The translations under genes were made by a program, and so were the position numbers. A DNA stretch of 64,000 nt. It comes from Comamonadaceae bacterium. GTDB lineage: Bacteria; Pseudomonadota; Gammaproteobacteria; Burkholderiales; Burkholderiaceae_C. Location: contig JAIXXF010000039.1 of the NCBI GenBank assembly GCA_027490925.1, forward strand, positions 38,128 to 102,127, read 5' to 3'. The notes below the pieces were generated by a model. The model saw only the letters and a program-made list of their open reading frames with translations. It searched no databases and was not told where the DNA came from. This document shows, one piece after another, positions 9,917 through 19,050 of the stretch (position 1 is the stretch's first letter; the number at the start of each line of letters is the position of its first letter).

Positions 9917-11737
9917 TCAAGCCACCGCTTCGCGCAGCTCACCGCCGCCGAGGTACTGGAGCCGGGCATAGGTGCCGTTCAGACGCATCAAGGCGTCATG
10001 GCTGCCTTGCTCCACGATCCGGCCGCGTTCCATCACCACCACCCGGTCGGCGTGCTCAATGGTCGATAGGCGGTGGGCGATCACCAGCGTGGTACGGCCC
10101 ACCATGAGGCGCTGCAACGCTTCTTGAACCAGCCGTTCCGATTCCGTGTCCAGTGCCGAGGTGGCCTCGTCCAAAATCAAAATCGGTGCGTCCTTGTACA
10201 GCGCCCGGGCGATGGCCAGCCTCTGGCGTTGCCCGCCAGAGAGTTGCGCCGCGTTGTGGCCCACTGGCGTGTCCACGCCCAGAGGCAGGTCACGCACGTG
10301 GGTGGCGAGGTTGGCCGCTTCCAGGCACGCCCAAACCCGGGTGTCGTCTCGCGGCATGCCCAGGCACACGTTCGCGGCCAGGGTGTCATTCAGCATGACC
10401 ACGTCTTGGCTGACCATGGCGAACTGGCCCCGAAGCGCGCCCAGCTGCCAGTCTGCCAAGTCGTGTCCGTCCAACAAGACCTGTCCGGTGTTGGGCAACA
10501 CAAAGCGGGGCAGCAGATTGACCAGCGTCGTCTTGCCCGAGCCCGATGCCCCCACCAGGGCGACGATTTCGCCCGGCGCGATGTCCAAGCTGAAGCGGTC
10601 CAGTGCTGGGGCGGTCTCTGCTTGGTACTGTACGGTCACGTCGTTGAGCACGATCCGTCCGCGCGGAGTGTCGGAGTCGGCGCGCTCGGGCTGGTAGCCG
10701 CCCGACGACTCCTTGGGTGTCGCGTCGATCAAGTCCAGCGCCCGCTCCAGGGCCGCCATGCTCCGCGTGATGGGGCTCGCCACGTTGGCCAAGTGCTTGA
10801 TCGGCGCCAGCAACATCAGCATGGCGGTGATGAACGACACAAAGCTGCCCACCGACACGTTGCTGCCGCTGCTCTGTACCAAAGCAATGCAAATCACACC
10901 TGACAGTGCGGCCGCAGCCAGCATTTGCGTGAGTGGCGTCATGGCGGCAGACGCCATGATGGACTTCATGGTCAAACCGCGCAGCTTGTGACTGAGGTCG
11001 AAAAAGCGCTGGGACTGAGCCGACTGCGCGGCGTGAAGCCGGACCATGCGGTGTGCCAGCACGTTCTCCTCCACCACGTATGCGAGGTTGTCGGTGGCAT
11101 CTTGGCTGGCTTTGGCGATGCGGTACAGGCGCCGCGAGAGGGTTCGCATCACAAAGGTCACCGACGGGAACAGCAGCGCAACGATCAGGGTGAGCTTCCA
11201 GTTCAGGTAGATCAGGTAGCCAACCAGGGCGATCAGCGTGAGCGTGTCGCGCGCCATGCCAAGCAGTGCATTCACCAGCTGGGTGGCACCGGTTTGTACC
11301 TCGTACACCACTGTGTTGGACAGGGCGCTGGCCGACTGCCGCGAAAACAGAGCCATGTCGGCGTCCAACAGCCGATCAAACGACTTGCGACGCAGTGCCA
11401 GCATGCCGTTGTTGGCCACTTTGGCCAGGGCCACCTCGGCGAGGTAGCCACAAAAACCGCGAATGCCGAACAGCAACAGCAAGACGATGGGCACCAGCCA
11501 CAAACTGAAACTCGCGCGCTGGAAACCTTCGTCCAACAAAGGCTGCATCAGCGCTGGGATCATCGGCTCCGTGGCCGAACCGAGCAAAGTGGCGACCGCC
11601 GCGACCGCCCAGATGCCTTTTGATTGCCCGAAATAGGGCAACAATCGGCGGAAAGACTGCCAGGAAATGCGTGTTGAGGCGTCGGCTGTGGGGTCCGACG
11701 CAGCCGTTGGAGCCGAGGGGTGCGGCGCCTCAGCCAC
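9917..11737 (-). CDS. msbA: Lipid A export ABC transporter permease/ATPase (MsbA type)
   Basis: 606 residues from GTG 11737. A further 21 in-frame codons lead back to another GTG at 11800; neither start has a strong ribosome site. The N-terminal half has six predicted transmembrane helices, the C-terminal half an ABC ATPase with GASGSGKTT (Walker A), LSGGQRQR (signature), LILDEATSALD (Walker B) and AHRLST (H-loop). MsbA half-transporters flip lipid A-core across the inner membrane as homodimers. It is divergent from tolB, so two envelope functions share a promoter region. The assignment to MsbA rather than another exporter is by overall resemblance. Confidence 0.85.
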   Translation of the reverse strand: MAEAPHPSAPTAASDPTADASTRISWQSFRRLLPYFGQSKGIWAVAAVATLLGSATEPMIPALMQPLLDEGFQRASFSLWLVPIVLLLLFGIRGFCGYLAEVALAKVANNGMLALRRKSFDRLLDADMALFSRQSASALSNTVVYEVQTGATQLVNALLGMARDTLTLIALVGYLIYLNWKLTLIVALLFPSVTFVMRTLSRRLYRIAKASQDATDNLAYVVEENVLAHRMVRLHAAQSAQSQRFFDLSHKLRGLTMKSIMASAAMTPLTQMLAAAALSGVICIALVQSSGSNVSVGSFVSFITAMLMLLAPIKHLANVASPITRSMAALERALDLIDATPKESSGGYQPERADSDTPRGRIVLNDVTVQYQAETAPALDRFSLDIAPGEIVALVGASGSGKTTLVNLLPRFVLPNTGQVLLDGHDLADWQLGALRGQFAMVSQDVVMLNDTLAANVCLGMPRDDTRVWACLEAANLATHVRDLPLGVDTPVGHNAAQLSGGQRQRLAIARALYKDAPILILDEATSALDTESERLVQEALQRLMVGRTTLVIAHRLSTIEHADRVVVMERGRIVEQGSHDALMRLNGTYARLQYLGGGELREAVA

Positions 11738-11886
11738 AGCGAACCGTCGACGTCTCTGCGCGTGGAGCCCAAGCGCAGCACACTGTCGATTTCGACACAC
11801 TGCCTGCCAAAATTTGGCGCCGGTGCGGTCGACGCTGGGCTGTGACTGTTAAAGTATTACTGTTCATTTCACTATTTTCTATCAAT

Positions 11887-13179
11887 ATGAGCCCAATCAA
11901 AGCGATTGCAGGCCCCCTGTTCAAGGGCTTGACCTCCTTTTTCCTTGTGCTGTCGGCACAAATGGTGTCGGCACAGGTGCGGGTCGATGTGACCGGTGTT
12001 GGCTTGACGCAACTCCCTATCGCCATCGCCAGCTTCCGCGGCAACGAAGCCGCGCCCCAGCAAATCGGCAGCATCGTTCGCGCTGACTTAGAGCGCAGCG
12101 GACAGTTCCGCAACGTCGATACCGGCGGCACCGTGATGGACGAAGTGGCGCGACCCGAGATGGCGACCTGGAAAGAAAAGGGCGCCGATTCGCTGTTGAC
12201 CGGCAGCGTACGCAAGTTGAACAACGGCCGCTACGACGTTCGCTTTCGCTTGTGGGACACCGTGCGGGGCCAAGACCTCGGTGGCCAGAGCTTCTCGGTC
12301 AGCGAGATCGATTTGCGCTTGGCTTCCCACCGCATTGCCGATTACGTTTACGAGAAGCTCACCGGTGAGAAGGGTATTTTCTCGACCCGCATCGCCTACG
12401 TGACCCGCGCAAACAACCGATATAACTTGTGGGTGGCCGACGCGGACGGTGAAGGCTTCCAAAGCGCGTTGTCCAGCTCAGAGCCCATCATTTCGCCCGC
12501 TTGGTCGCCCAATGGCGAGCAGCTCGCCTACGTGTCCTTTGAGACCCGCAAGCCCATTGTTTACGTGCACGATGTGTCCACTGGCAAGCGCCGTTTGTTG
12601 GCCAGCTTCCGCGGCTCCAACAGCTCTCCGTCTTGGGCGCCCGATGGCAACTCGCTTGCTGTGACGCTGAGTCGTGAGGGTGGCTCGCAGTTGTTCACGA
12701 TCCCCGCTGCCGGCGGAGAGCCGACCCGACTGACGTCTTCGCCCAGCATCGACACTGAAGCAGTGTATTCCCCCAAGGGCGACCAAATTTACTTTGTGAG
12801 CGACCGTGGTGGCCAGCCTCAGGTTTACCGCATGTCTCCCAACGGAGGTTCGACTGCCCGCGTCACGTTCAACGGCAGCTATAACATTTCGCCAGCGCTC
12901 AGCCCTGACGGACGCTGGATGGCGTACGTGTCCCGTGAAGGCGGTGGCTTCAAATTGAAGCTCAAAGACCTTTCGAGCGGTGCCGTGACCACCTTGACCG
13001 ACACCAACTCGGATGAAAGCCCCAGTTTCGCACCGAACAGCCGTTTGATCATTTACGCCACGGTTCAGGGCGGTCGTGACACCTTGATGACCACCACCTT
13101 GGACGGACGAATCAAGTCCCGTCTGACCGGAGCGCCAGGCGATTTGAGGGAACCTGCTTGGGGTCCTTTCCTCAAATAA
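11887..13179 (+). CDS. tolB: Tol-Pal system beta-propeller protein TolB
   Basis: 430 residues from ATG 11887, the normal TolB length. The first 30 residues are a signal peptide (hydrophobic TSFFLVLSAQMVSAQ). An N-terminal domain of ~150 residues is followed by repeated propeller blades with the WSPNGEQLAYVS / WAPDGNSLAV / YSPKGDQIYFVSD pattern. TolB is periplasmic, binds Pal and TolA, and supports outer-membrane constriction at division. The frame stays open upstream by chance. tolQ, tolR and tolA, usually next to tolB, are not upstream here; a divergent msbA takes their place. Confidence 0.96.
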   Translation: MSPIKAIAGPLFKGLTSFFLVLSAQMVSAQVRVDVTGVGLTQLPIAIASFRGNEAAPQQIGSIVRADLERSGQFRNVDTGGTVMDEVARPEMATWKEKGADSLLTGSVRKLNNGRYDVRFRLWDTVRGQDLGGQSFSVSEIDLRLASHRIADYVYEKLTGEKGIFSTRIAYVTRANNRYNLWVADADGEGFQSALSSSEPIISPAWSPNGEQLAYVSFETRKPIVYVHDVSTGKRRLLASFRGSNSSPSWAPDGNSLAVTLSREGGSQLFTIPAAGGEPTRLTSSPSIDTEAVYSPKGDQIYFVSDRGGQPQVYRMSPNGGSTARVTFNGSYNISPALSPDGRWMAYVSREGGGFKLKLKDLSSGAVTTLTDTNSDESPSFAPNSRLIIYATVQGGRDTLMTTTLDGRIKSRLTGAPGDLREPAWGPFLK

Positions 13180-13203
13180 GCCTTTCTGACTCCAGGTTTG
13201 CGA

Positions 13204-13740
13204 ATGAAATTCCCCCTTCCATTGCTGTTGGCAGTCTTTATGGCCAGCGGTTGTGCCTCTAGAATCAACCTGAACGAAGCCCCTGTCGAGGACCGAGCGC
13301 CGGTTTCAGTGTCGGACCCCACTGCGGTTGACATCCCGCCGGGGCAGCCCGGATCCATGGGGGCAGTGGAGGGGGTGTCTCTGAGCGTGATCCCTCCCGA
13401 CGCACCAGAAGGCGAGCGGGCGAGAAGTGTGTATTTCGATTACGACAGTGCTGTGGTCAAGCCCGAGTTTGCGCCGATGTTGGATCGGTTCAACCGGTAC
13501 CTCAAAGGAAGCGCCAAACGCAAGCTCACCATTGAAGGGCACACGGATGAACGCGGTGGCCGCGAATACAATTTGGCTCTTGGTCAGCGCCGTGCCGATG
13601 CGGTCCGTAAGGCTTTGATCGAACTGGGCGCTAACCCGGAGCAGTTGGAGTCGGTTAGCTACGGCAAAGAAAAGCTGGCGGCGACTGGGGGCGACGAGGC
13701 CTCGCAAGCCAAAAACCGCCGTGCGGAACTTAACCCTTGA
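13204..13740 (+). CDS. pal: Peptidoglycan-associated lipoprotein Pal
   Basis: 178 residues from ATG 13204. A lipoprotein signal ends with ASGC at about residues 16-19. The C-terminal OmpA-like domain shows VYFDYDSAVVKPEF, the peptidoglycan-binding IEGHTDERGGREYN and QRRADAVRKAL. Pal tethers the outer membrane to the wall and works with TolB. It lies 24 nt after tolB and just ahead of cpoB. Confidence 0.97.
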   Translation: MKFPLPLLLAVFMASGCASRINLNEAPVEDRAPVSVSDPTAVDIPPGQPGSMGAVEGVSLSVIPPDAPEGERARSVYFDYDSAVVKPEFAPMLDRFNRYLKGSAKRKLTIEGHTDERGGREYNLALGQRRADAVRKALIELGANPEQLESVSYGKEKLAATGGDEASQAKNRRAELNP

Positions 13741-13745
13741 ACAAC

Positions 13746-14543
13746 ATGACGACCTACCTCAGCCAAACCGCCAAAGCGGTTGCCATGGCCTGTATCGCTT
13801 TCTCCGCGGTCACCGCGCAAGCCCAGTTCTTTGACGATCGCGAAGCCCGAAAATCCATTTTGGAGCTTCGTCAACGGGTGGAGGCCGATCGACAGGCGGC
13901 CACTGTGAACCAAACCCGCCTACTTGAAGAAGTCCGCCGCAGCAGCGAAGAAAACGCGTCGCTTCGCGGCCAGGTGCTCGACCTGCAAAGCCAACTGGAA
14001 GCGATTCGCACCGACATTGGGCGCTTGCGCCAACAAAATGACGCCGTCAACCGCGAGCTGGCCGAATCCCAAAAGCGCGCCAAGGACCTCCTGCAGCCGT
14101 TTGAAGAACGGCTTCGGAAGTTGGAGCCCTTCAAGGTGACGGTTGATGGAAAGGAATTTTTGACAGAGGCCGGGGACAAGCGCGAGTACGAGGCTGGCTT
14201 GGCTTTATTCCGCTCGGGCGATTTCGCCGGGGCGCAGAACATCTTCCAAAGCTTGGTGCGCCGTAATCCGGCCAGCGGTTTTGTGCCTTCGTCACTGTTC
14301 TGGCTGGGCAACGCGCAATATGCTACGCGAGACTACACGGGCGCTGTCAGCACCTTGCGCTCGTTGATCGGTCAAGCCCCCGACCACCCTCGGGTGCCTG
14401 ACGCGCTGCTGGCGCTTGCCAACAGCCAGATCGAGTTGAACGACAACGCCGGTGCGCGCCGGTCCCTTGAAGACATCGTTCGGAGCTACCCGCGTTCGGA
14501 GGCGGCAGGTCCCGCAAGAGAGCGCCTCGCCAGGTTGAAGTGA
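13746..14543 (+). CDS. cpoB: Cell division coordinator CpoB (YbgF)
   Basis: 265 residues from ATG 13746 (a TTG at 13737 overlaps the pal stop). A signal peptide ends near TAQAQ; a coiled coil follows (about residues 30-125, with TRLLEEVRRSSEENASLRGQ), then TPR units from about residue 145 (YEAGLALFRSGDFAGAQNIF, FWLGNAQYATRDYTGAVSTL). CpoB links peptidoglycan synthesis by PBP1B with Tol-driven outer-membrane constriction. It ends the tolB-pal-cpoB group and is followed at once by a strong terminator. A paralogue lies at 41329-42129. Confidence 0.95.
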   Translation: MTTYLSQTAKAVAMACIAFSAVTAQAQFFDDREARKSILELRQRVEADRQAATVNQTRLLEEVRRSSEENASLRGQVLDLQSQLEAIRTDIGRLRQQNDAVNRELAESQKRAKDLLQPFEERLRKLEPFKVTVDGKEFLTEAGDKREYEAGLALFRSGDFAGAQNIFQSLVRRNPASGFVPSSLFWLGNAQYATRDYTGAVSTLRSLIGQAPDHPRVPDALLALANSQIELNDNAGARRSLEDIVRSYPRSEAAGPARERLARLK

Positions 14544-14557
14544 TTTGGCCCCCACTC

Positions 14558-14592
14558 AAAAGGCTGTCCCATCGGACAGCCTTTTGATTTTT
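14558..14592 (+). terminator. Rho-independent terminator after cpoB
   Basis: A perfect 12-bp stem (AAAAGGCTGTCC / GGACAGCCTTTT) with a 4-base loop is followed by GATTTTT. It closes the tolB-pal-cpoB transcript only 18 bases before the next start codon. Confidence 0.9.
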
Positions 14593-14610
14593 CGAAGCCC
14601 TTTTTCGACC

Positions 14611-15387
14611 ATGTCCGCCAGCACGTTGTCCATGGATTTCGGTCGCCGTTTCGGTGGCATCGCACGCCTCTACGGCGCCGAAGGGGCGCAGAACATCCGG
14701 AACGCGCACGTGGCGGTGATCGGTCTGGGCGGCGTGGGCTCCTGGGCAGCCGAGGCCTTGGCCCGCAGCGGCGTCGGGCAGTTGACATTGATCGACCTCG
14801 ATCAAGTGGCCGAATCCAACATCAACCGACAAGCGATTGCTTTGGAGGACACTTTGGGCATGGCCAAGGTGGAGGCCATGCAGCAACGTATTTTGCAGAT
14901 CAATCCAGCCTGTGAGGTGCATACGGTTGAAGACTTCTTGACTTTCGACAACTGTGCTGCGCTGTTGTCACTCGGCTTGGATGCGCTCATCGATGGCTGT
15001 GATGATGGCGCCGCCAAGACCGCGATGGCCTTGTGGTCGCGGACAACCGAAGTTCCTTTGGTGGTCGCGGGTGCGGCGGGCGGCAAACGCCAGGCACACA
15101 AGGTGGAACTGGCCGACCTCTCTGGTGTCACCCATGACCCATTGTTGGCCAGGCTCCGTTACCGTTTGCGCCGAGAGCATGGCTTCCCAAAACAGGGTGT
15201 CCTTGGGGTGACTTGTGTGTTCAGCCGTGAGCCGGTTGCGCGGGCCGTTGAAGCCTGCGGCACAGACGGCACGTTGAACTGCGCGGGCTACGGGTCCTTC
15301 GCACCAGTCACCGCGAGTTTCGGCCACTGCGCTGCCGGATGGGTGGTGAATCACTTGGCTGAAAAGAAGTTAAAAAAGACGCTATAA
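14611..15387 (+). CDS. tcdA: tRNA threonylcarbamoyladenosine dehydratase
   Basis: 258 residues from ATG 14611. An E1-like ThiF/MoeB fold: HVAVIGLGGVGSWAAEAL is the nucleotide-binding loop, LTLIDLDQVAESNINRQ follows, then DGCDDGAAK. TcdA cyclises N6-threonylcarbamoyladenosine at position 37 of ANN-decoding tRNAs. It overlaps no neighbour but starts just after the cpoB terminator, so it needs its own promoter or read-through. It stops 45 bases before a tRNA-Lys gene, whose anticodon loop belongs to the TcdA substrate class. Confidence 0.92.
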   Translation: MSASTLSMDFGRRFGGIARLYGAEGAQNIRNAHVAVIGLGGVGSWAAEALARSGVGQLTLIDLDQVAESNINRQAIALEDTLGMAKVEAMQQRILQINPACEVHTVEDFLTFDNCAALLSLGLDALIDGCDDGAAKTAMALWSRTTEVPLVVAGAAGGKRQAHKVELADLSGVTHDPLLARLRYRLRREHGFPKQGVLGVTCVFSREPVARAVEACGTDGTLNCAGYGSFAPVTASFGHCAAGWVVNHLAEKKLKKTL

Positions 15388-15388
15388 T
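15383..15388 (+). promoter_or_regulatory. Candidate -10 box for tRNA-Lys inside the tcdA stop region
   Basis: A perfect TATAAT overlaps the tcdA stop codon and lies 45-50 bases before the mature tRNA. No good -35 box is seen at 16-18 bases, so this is a weak call based mainly on the -10 match and position. Confidence 0.35.
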
Positions 15389-15432
15389 TTGAGGCTGATT
15401 TCAAGAGCGCTTAAAGCGTCAAATGAATCTCA

Positions 15433-15508
15433 GGGACGTTAGCTCAGTTGGTAGAGCAGCGGACTTTTAATCCGTTTGTCGTGGGTTCGACCCCCGCACG
15501 TCCCACCA
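15433..15508 (+). tRNA. tRNA-Lys (anticodon UUU)
   Basis: A 76-nt cloverleaf can be folded by eye. The acceptor is GGGACGT / ACGTCCC with discriminator A and encoded CCA, the D-arm is GCTC...GAGC, and the anticodon stem CGGAC...  GTCCG-type pairing encloses CTTTTAA (anticodon TTT). The T-arm is GTGGGTTCGACCCCCGC. It directly follows tcdA. Confidence 0.96.
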
Positions 15509-15529
15509 AACAAGCCCCTGTGGCAACGA

Positions 15530-15563
15530 AAGCCTGCTATCTTATTGGTAGCAGGCTTTTTTA
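15530..15563 (+). terminator. Rho-independent terminator after tRNA-Lys
   Basis: A 9-bp stem AGCCTGCTA / TAGCAGGCT with a 9-base loop is followed by TTTTT. It lies 22 bases after the tRNA CCA end. Confidence 0.9.
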
Positions 15564-16057
15564 TTGATCGCCCCGTTGACAAATTGTCGCCAACCACATT
15601 CTGATTGTTCGACTGTCGCGGACTTTTGCGCACCGATCTCGATCGCGTCGAAGTCTGACGTGCAGAGAGCCATCCCACGGGTGGTTTTGGCTCAACAACC
15701 TTCATCCAAGAAGCGCGCACTCGTGCAGTGCCACCTCCCGTCGCGAAGCAAATGACGCCTACAGGACGTCACTTACCCGAGCTGTGTTGAACAATGAAAT
15801 CGACAGCATCGGTTGGCTCAGGTTTCCGCGAGGGGTTCAGGCGGTCAGGGGCGACTGGATGTAACTCGCTATGAACGCAGACACATCCAATTCTGCCGAT
15901 GGTTCGTCAGCGACGCGAGCGCCAGAGTCGCAGCGGCGGGGGAGCCTACTCACGTCTCCGTACGCTCTTCCTAGCCCACGCACGCCAGCGCCCTACTGGC
16001 TCTGATATCTATGAAGCAGAAGGGGGTGTCAGTCGACGCCCCGCGTTCCGGCGTGGC
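15564..16057 (+). other. Gene-free stretch between tRNA-Lys and the cyanophycin locus
   Basis: About 490 bases with only short, biased open frames on either strand and no convincing protein, RNA or repeat. One imperfect hairpin sits at 15667-15693 (GAGCCA / TGGCTC ends) without a T-run. It could be decayed coding DNA behind a tRNA gene, but I see no recognisable integrase or direct repeat. Confidence 0.5.
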
Positions 16058-16534
16058 TCACAGAAAGCGCTCCAAGAGGCGTCGGGAGCTTTTCTCTAGG
16101 TTACGCATGTCGCTGATTCGGAAGAGGACACCTTCGCCGCTGGTGATGAGTAACTCGCCGTGGCCCAACCGGCGAATGTCCTCTTCTCCCTTTAAGACCA
16201 ATTGGGTGTCGCCTCTGTCCGTGGTGACTCGCCAGATGCTCGGGGTGGAGTAAGTCGACACGCTGTGCAACGACAGGATTTGAGGCACGAAATCCCGTGC
16301 AGCAAGCTCCTCTTCAAGCAGGGTCTGAATGTCGCGGGGCGCTTGTTTCAAATCGGCAATCCACAGCAGTTCGCGCCCGTCTGTGCTGACCAAGGACACC
16401 CCCAAATCAGGCGCGCCTATCGGGAAGGCTCGCACCGGCACAACGCCAGTGTGCGATTCGGCATTTCCCAATTGCAGCACCAATCGGCCAAAGGCATTGC
16501 GGGTCAATTCGTAGGTGGTGTGGGTGTTGCTCAT
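16058..16534 (-). CDS. DUF1854 family protein associated with cyanophycin metabolism
   Basis: 158 residues, soluble, beta-rich by eye. The stretches GVSLVSTDGRELLWIADL, LLEEELAARDFVPQI and WRVTTDRGDTQLVLKGEEDI are what I recognise as DUF1854, a family usually found next to cyanophycin genes. Function is unknown. It lies 56 bases downstream of the ABC transporter gene on the same strand and is likely co-transcribed. Together they are divergent from the two cphA genes, which suggests a role in making, exporting or controlling the polymer or its precursors, though nothing in the sequence shows which. Confidence 0.82.
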   Translation of the reverse strand: MSNTHTTYELTRNAFGRLVLQLGNAESHTGVVPVRAFPIGAPDLGVSLVSTDGRELLWIADLKQAPRDIQTLLEEELAARDFVPQILSLHSVSTYSTPSIWRVTTDRGDTQLVLKGEEDIRRLGHGELLITSGEGVLFRISDMRNLEKSSRRLLERFL

Positions 16535-16590
16535 GGCTTGGATCGTGCTTGCGGGTTATCTGGCCGGGCGATGGAGGGTGTTACTGCGGC

Positions 16591-18885
16591 TCAGTGGGCC
16601 AGATCGAACGCAGCGTCTGCTTCGGCCTTGCGGGCCTGAGCGTCATAGAGCCGGAAGTACGCGCCACCCCGCGCCATGAGTTCGTCATGGGGTCCCACCT
16701 CCACAACCCGACCCCTGTCCATGACCACCAAACGGTCGGCTTTTCGCAAAGTGGATAGGCGGTGGGCAATCGCGATTGTCGTGCGCCCCTGTACAAGGTT
16801 GTCCAGCGCCTTTTGAATTTCTTTCTCGGTTTCTGTGTCGACCGATGACGTGGCTTCGTCGAGGATCAGGATGCGCGGGTCGATCAGCAATGCCCGCGCG
16901 ATGCTGATGCGCTGGCGCTCGCCACCAGACAGGCCTTGGCCCCGCTCCCCCACCAGCGAGTCATAGCCCAGAGGAAGGCGCAAGATGAACTCGTGGGCGT
17001 GGGCTGCGCGTGCCGCCGCCACGATGTCCTCACGCGTCGCGTCGGGCTTTCCGTACGCGATGTTCTCAGCCACAGTGCCAAAGAACAAGAACGGTTCTTG
17101 CAACACCAAGCCCACATGGCGTCGGTAGCTCGCGACGCCGAACCGCCGAATATCGGTGCCGTCCACCTTGATGCTGCCATCGGTCACGTCATAAAAACGG
17201 CAGATCAGGTTGACCAGTGTGCTTTTGCCCGACCCGCTGTGTCCCACCAAGCCGATCATTTCGCCCGGCTCGATGGTCAGGTCCAGCCCGCGGATGACGG
17301 AGCGGTTGCCGTATCGAAAGCCAATGTGGTTCATCTCAATCCGGCCTTGCAGCGACGCCGGTTCTACAGGGTGTGTTGGCTCTGGAACGTTGGAGACGTG
17401 ATCCAAAATATCGAAAATGCGTTTGGCGCCAGCGGCGGCTTTTTGCGTCACAGACACAATGCGGCTCATGGAATCCAGGCGGGTGTAGAACCGCCCGATG
17501 TAGGCCAAGAACGCGGTCAGTACACCAACAGTGATTTGGTCGTGGCTCACCAGCCAAATGCCAAATCCCCAAACAACCAACAAGCCCATGTCGGTCAGCA
17601 ACGAAACGGTTGGCGAGAACAGCGACCATGTTTTGTTGAGGCGGTCGTTGATGGCAAGGTTGTGTGCGTTGGCGTCGCGGAATCGCTTGGATTCGCGCTT
17701 TTCCTGAGCAAAGGCCTTCACCACGCGGATGCCCGGGATGGTGTCGGCCAGAACATTGGTGACTTCGCCCCAAACGCGGTCGATTTTTTCAAACCCCGTT
17801 CTCAGTCGGTCACGCACGATGTGGATCATCCACGCGATGAAAGGCAGTGGTACCAAGGTGATCAGCGCCAACCAAGGATTGATCGAGAACAGGATGACCG
17901 AGGTCATCGCGATCATCACCACATCGGTTGCGAAATCCAGCGCGTGCAGCGATAAAAACACCGAGATCCGATCGGTCTCAGACCCAATCCGTGCGATCAG
18001 GTCACCGGTTCGTTTGCCGCCGAAATAATCCAGTGACAGGCTCAGCAAATGGTCGAACGCGGCGGTTCGCAGATCAGCGGCAATGCGTTCGGAGACCAGA
18101 GACAGCAGGTAGGTTCTGGCCCAGCCCAGGGCCCACGCAGTGACCGCTGCACCAAACAGGCCCGCCAGCAGCAACGCCACCAGCCCAGGGGGAATATCCT
18201 TGCCGTTCTGGTACGGGATCAGTACGTCGTCCATCAGCGGAATGGTCAAATAGGGTGGGATCAGGGTCGCCGCTGTGGCCGCCATCGTGAGCGCAAAACC
18301 CGCGATCAGTTGCTTCTTGTAGGGTCGTGCGAACCGCCACAGACGCAGCAGCACCCAGGTCGACGGCGTATCGGCTTTCTCTGCCGAGAACTCGTTAGGG
18401 TCTTCCGCATCGTCGGCATCACCGCCGCCGTTGGCGGTGTGGTCTTCGTCGCCGGCCGCACGGTCGGCAGCCAACCGTTCAAACACCTTGACAAGCTTTA
18501 GCACAGGCCCACTCAGCGCGAGGGTGAACCGCCAGCGCCCGAGGCAAGCCGTCTCATCGTGCAACTCCAATGTGCCAATGCCAGCGTGGTCGGTGTGGTG
18601 CAGCGTTTGCCCAGGGGTCAGCTGCCAGCTGGTCCACGAGCCGCCAGGGCCATTGCACGCCAACAGCCGTTGGTTGGTCAAGACGATGGTCTGGGGTGCA
18701 AACCTCAGATTGGCGTCTAGGTCAACCACCAACTCGGTCAACACGTTTTCATGGGCAGTGAGCAGACTGTGCAGGCCGTTGTCGGCCGGTCTGTGGTGGA
18801 TCTGGTTCGAATCGACTGAAGGGTGTTGCATGGAAGGCATGTTGGGTGTGTCTGGCGCGGTCACAGGGCCCACGTCAGTGGTCAT
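16591..18885 (-). CDS. Cyanophycin-associated ABC transporter, fused permease/ATPase
   Basis: 764 residues from ATG 18885; an in-frame start at 18969 would add 28 residues, and ATG 18840 would remove 15. Residues 1 to ~150 form an unusual non-membrane N-terminal region, followed by an acidic linker rich in Asp/Glu (about 150-175). Six helices follow (about 195-480). The ATPase shows GHSGSGKSTL, LSGGERQRIS, LILDEATSSVD and AHRLSTL. The half-transporter layout resembles exporters of the MsbA/LmrA class. Substrate is unknown; position beside the DUF1854 gene and divergent from cphA matches a family known from cyanophycin loci. Confidence 0.82.
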   Translation of the reverse strand: MTTDVGPVTAPDTPNMPSMQHPSVDSNQIHHRPADNGLHSLLTAHENVLTELVVDLDANLRFAPQTIVLTNQRLLACNGPGGSWTSWQLTPGQTLHHTDHAGIGTLELHDETACLGRWRFTLALSGPVLKLVKVFERLAADRAAGDEDHTANGGGDADDAEDPNEFSAEKADTPSTWVLLRLWRFARPYKKQLIAGFALTMAATAATLIPPYLTIPLMDDVLIPYQNGKDIPPGLVALLLAGLFGAAVTAWALGWARTYLLSLVSERIAADLRTAAFDHLLSLSLDYFGGKRTGDLIARIGSETDRISVFLSLHALDFATDVVMIAMTSVILFSINPWLALITLVPLPFIAWMIHIVRDRLRTGFEKIDRVWGEVTNVLADTIPGIRVVKAFAQEKRESKRFRDANAHNLAINDRLNKTWSLFSPTVSLLTDMGLLVVWGFGIWLVSHDQITVGVLTAFLAYIGRFYTRLDSMSRIVSVTQKAAAGAKRIFDILDHVSNVPEPTHPVEPASLQGRIEMNHIGFRYGNRSVIRGLDLTIEPGEMIGLVGHSGSGKSTLVNLICRFYDVTDGSIKVDGTDIRRFGVASYRRHVGLVLQEPFLFFGTVAENIAYGKPDATREDIVAAARAAHAHEFILRLPLGYDSLVGERGQGLSGGERQRISIARALLIDPRILILDEATSSVDTETEKEIQKALDNLVQGRTTIAIAHRLSTLRKADRLVVMDRGRVVEVGPHDELMARGGAYFRLYDAQARKAEADAAFDLAH

Positions 18886-19050
18886 TGAGCGACCGGCTGC
18901 ACATGAAACGCGCGACGCCACCGGCCTGCTGACCTGACGCCACCATTTTCGCTTAGGCCAGTCCACCAAGACCTAAAATCGAGCGGGTGAAGGTTAGGCA
19001 CCTGACCAACACCCCTGTTTCTCACAGCACACGCTTTCCCCATATTGCCC

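Noticed and set aside
15667..15693. Hairpin with GAGCCA/TGGCTC ends as a second terminator
   Set aside because: No T-run and a large internal mismatch; only noted in the spacer entry.
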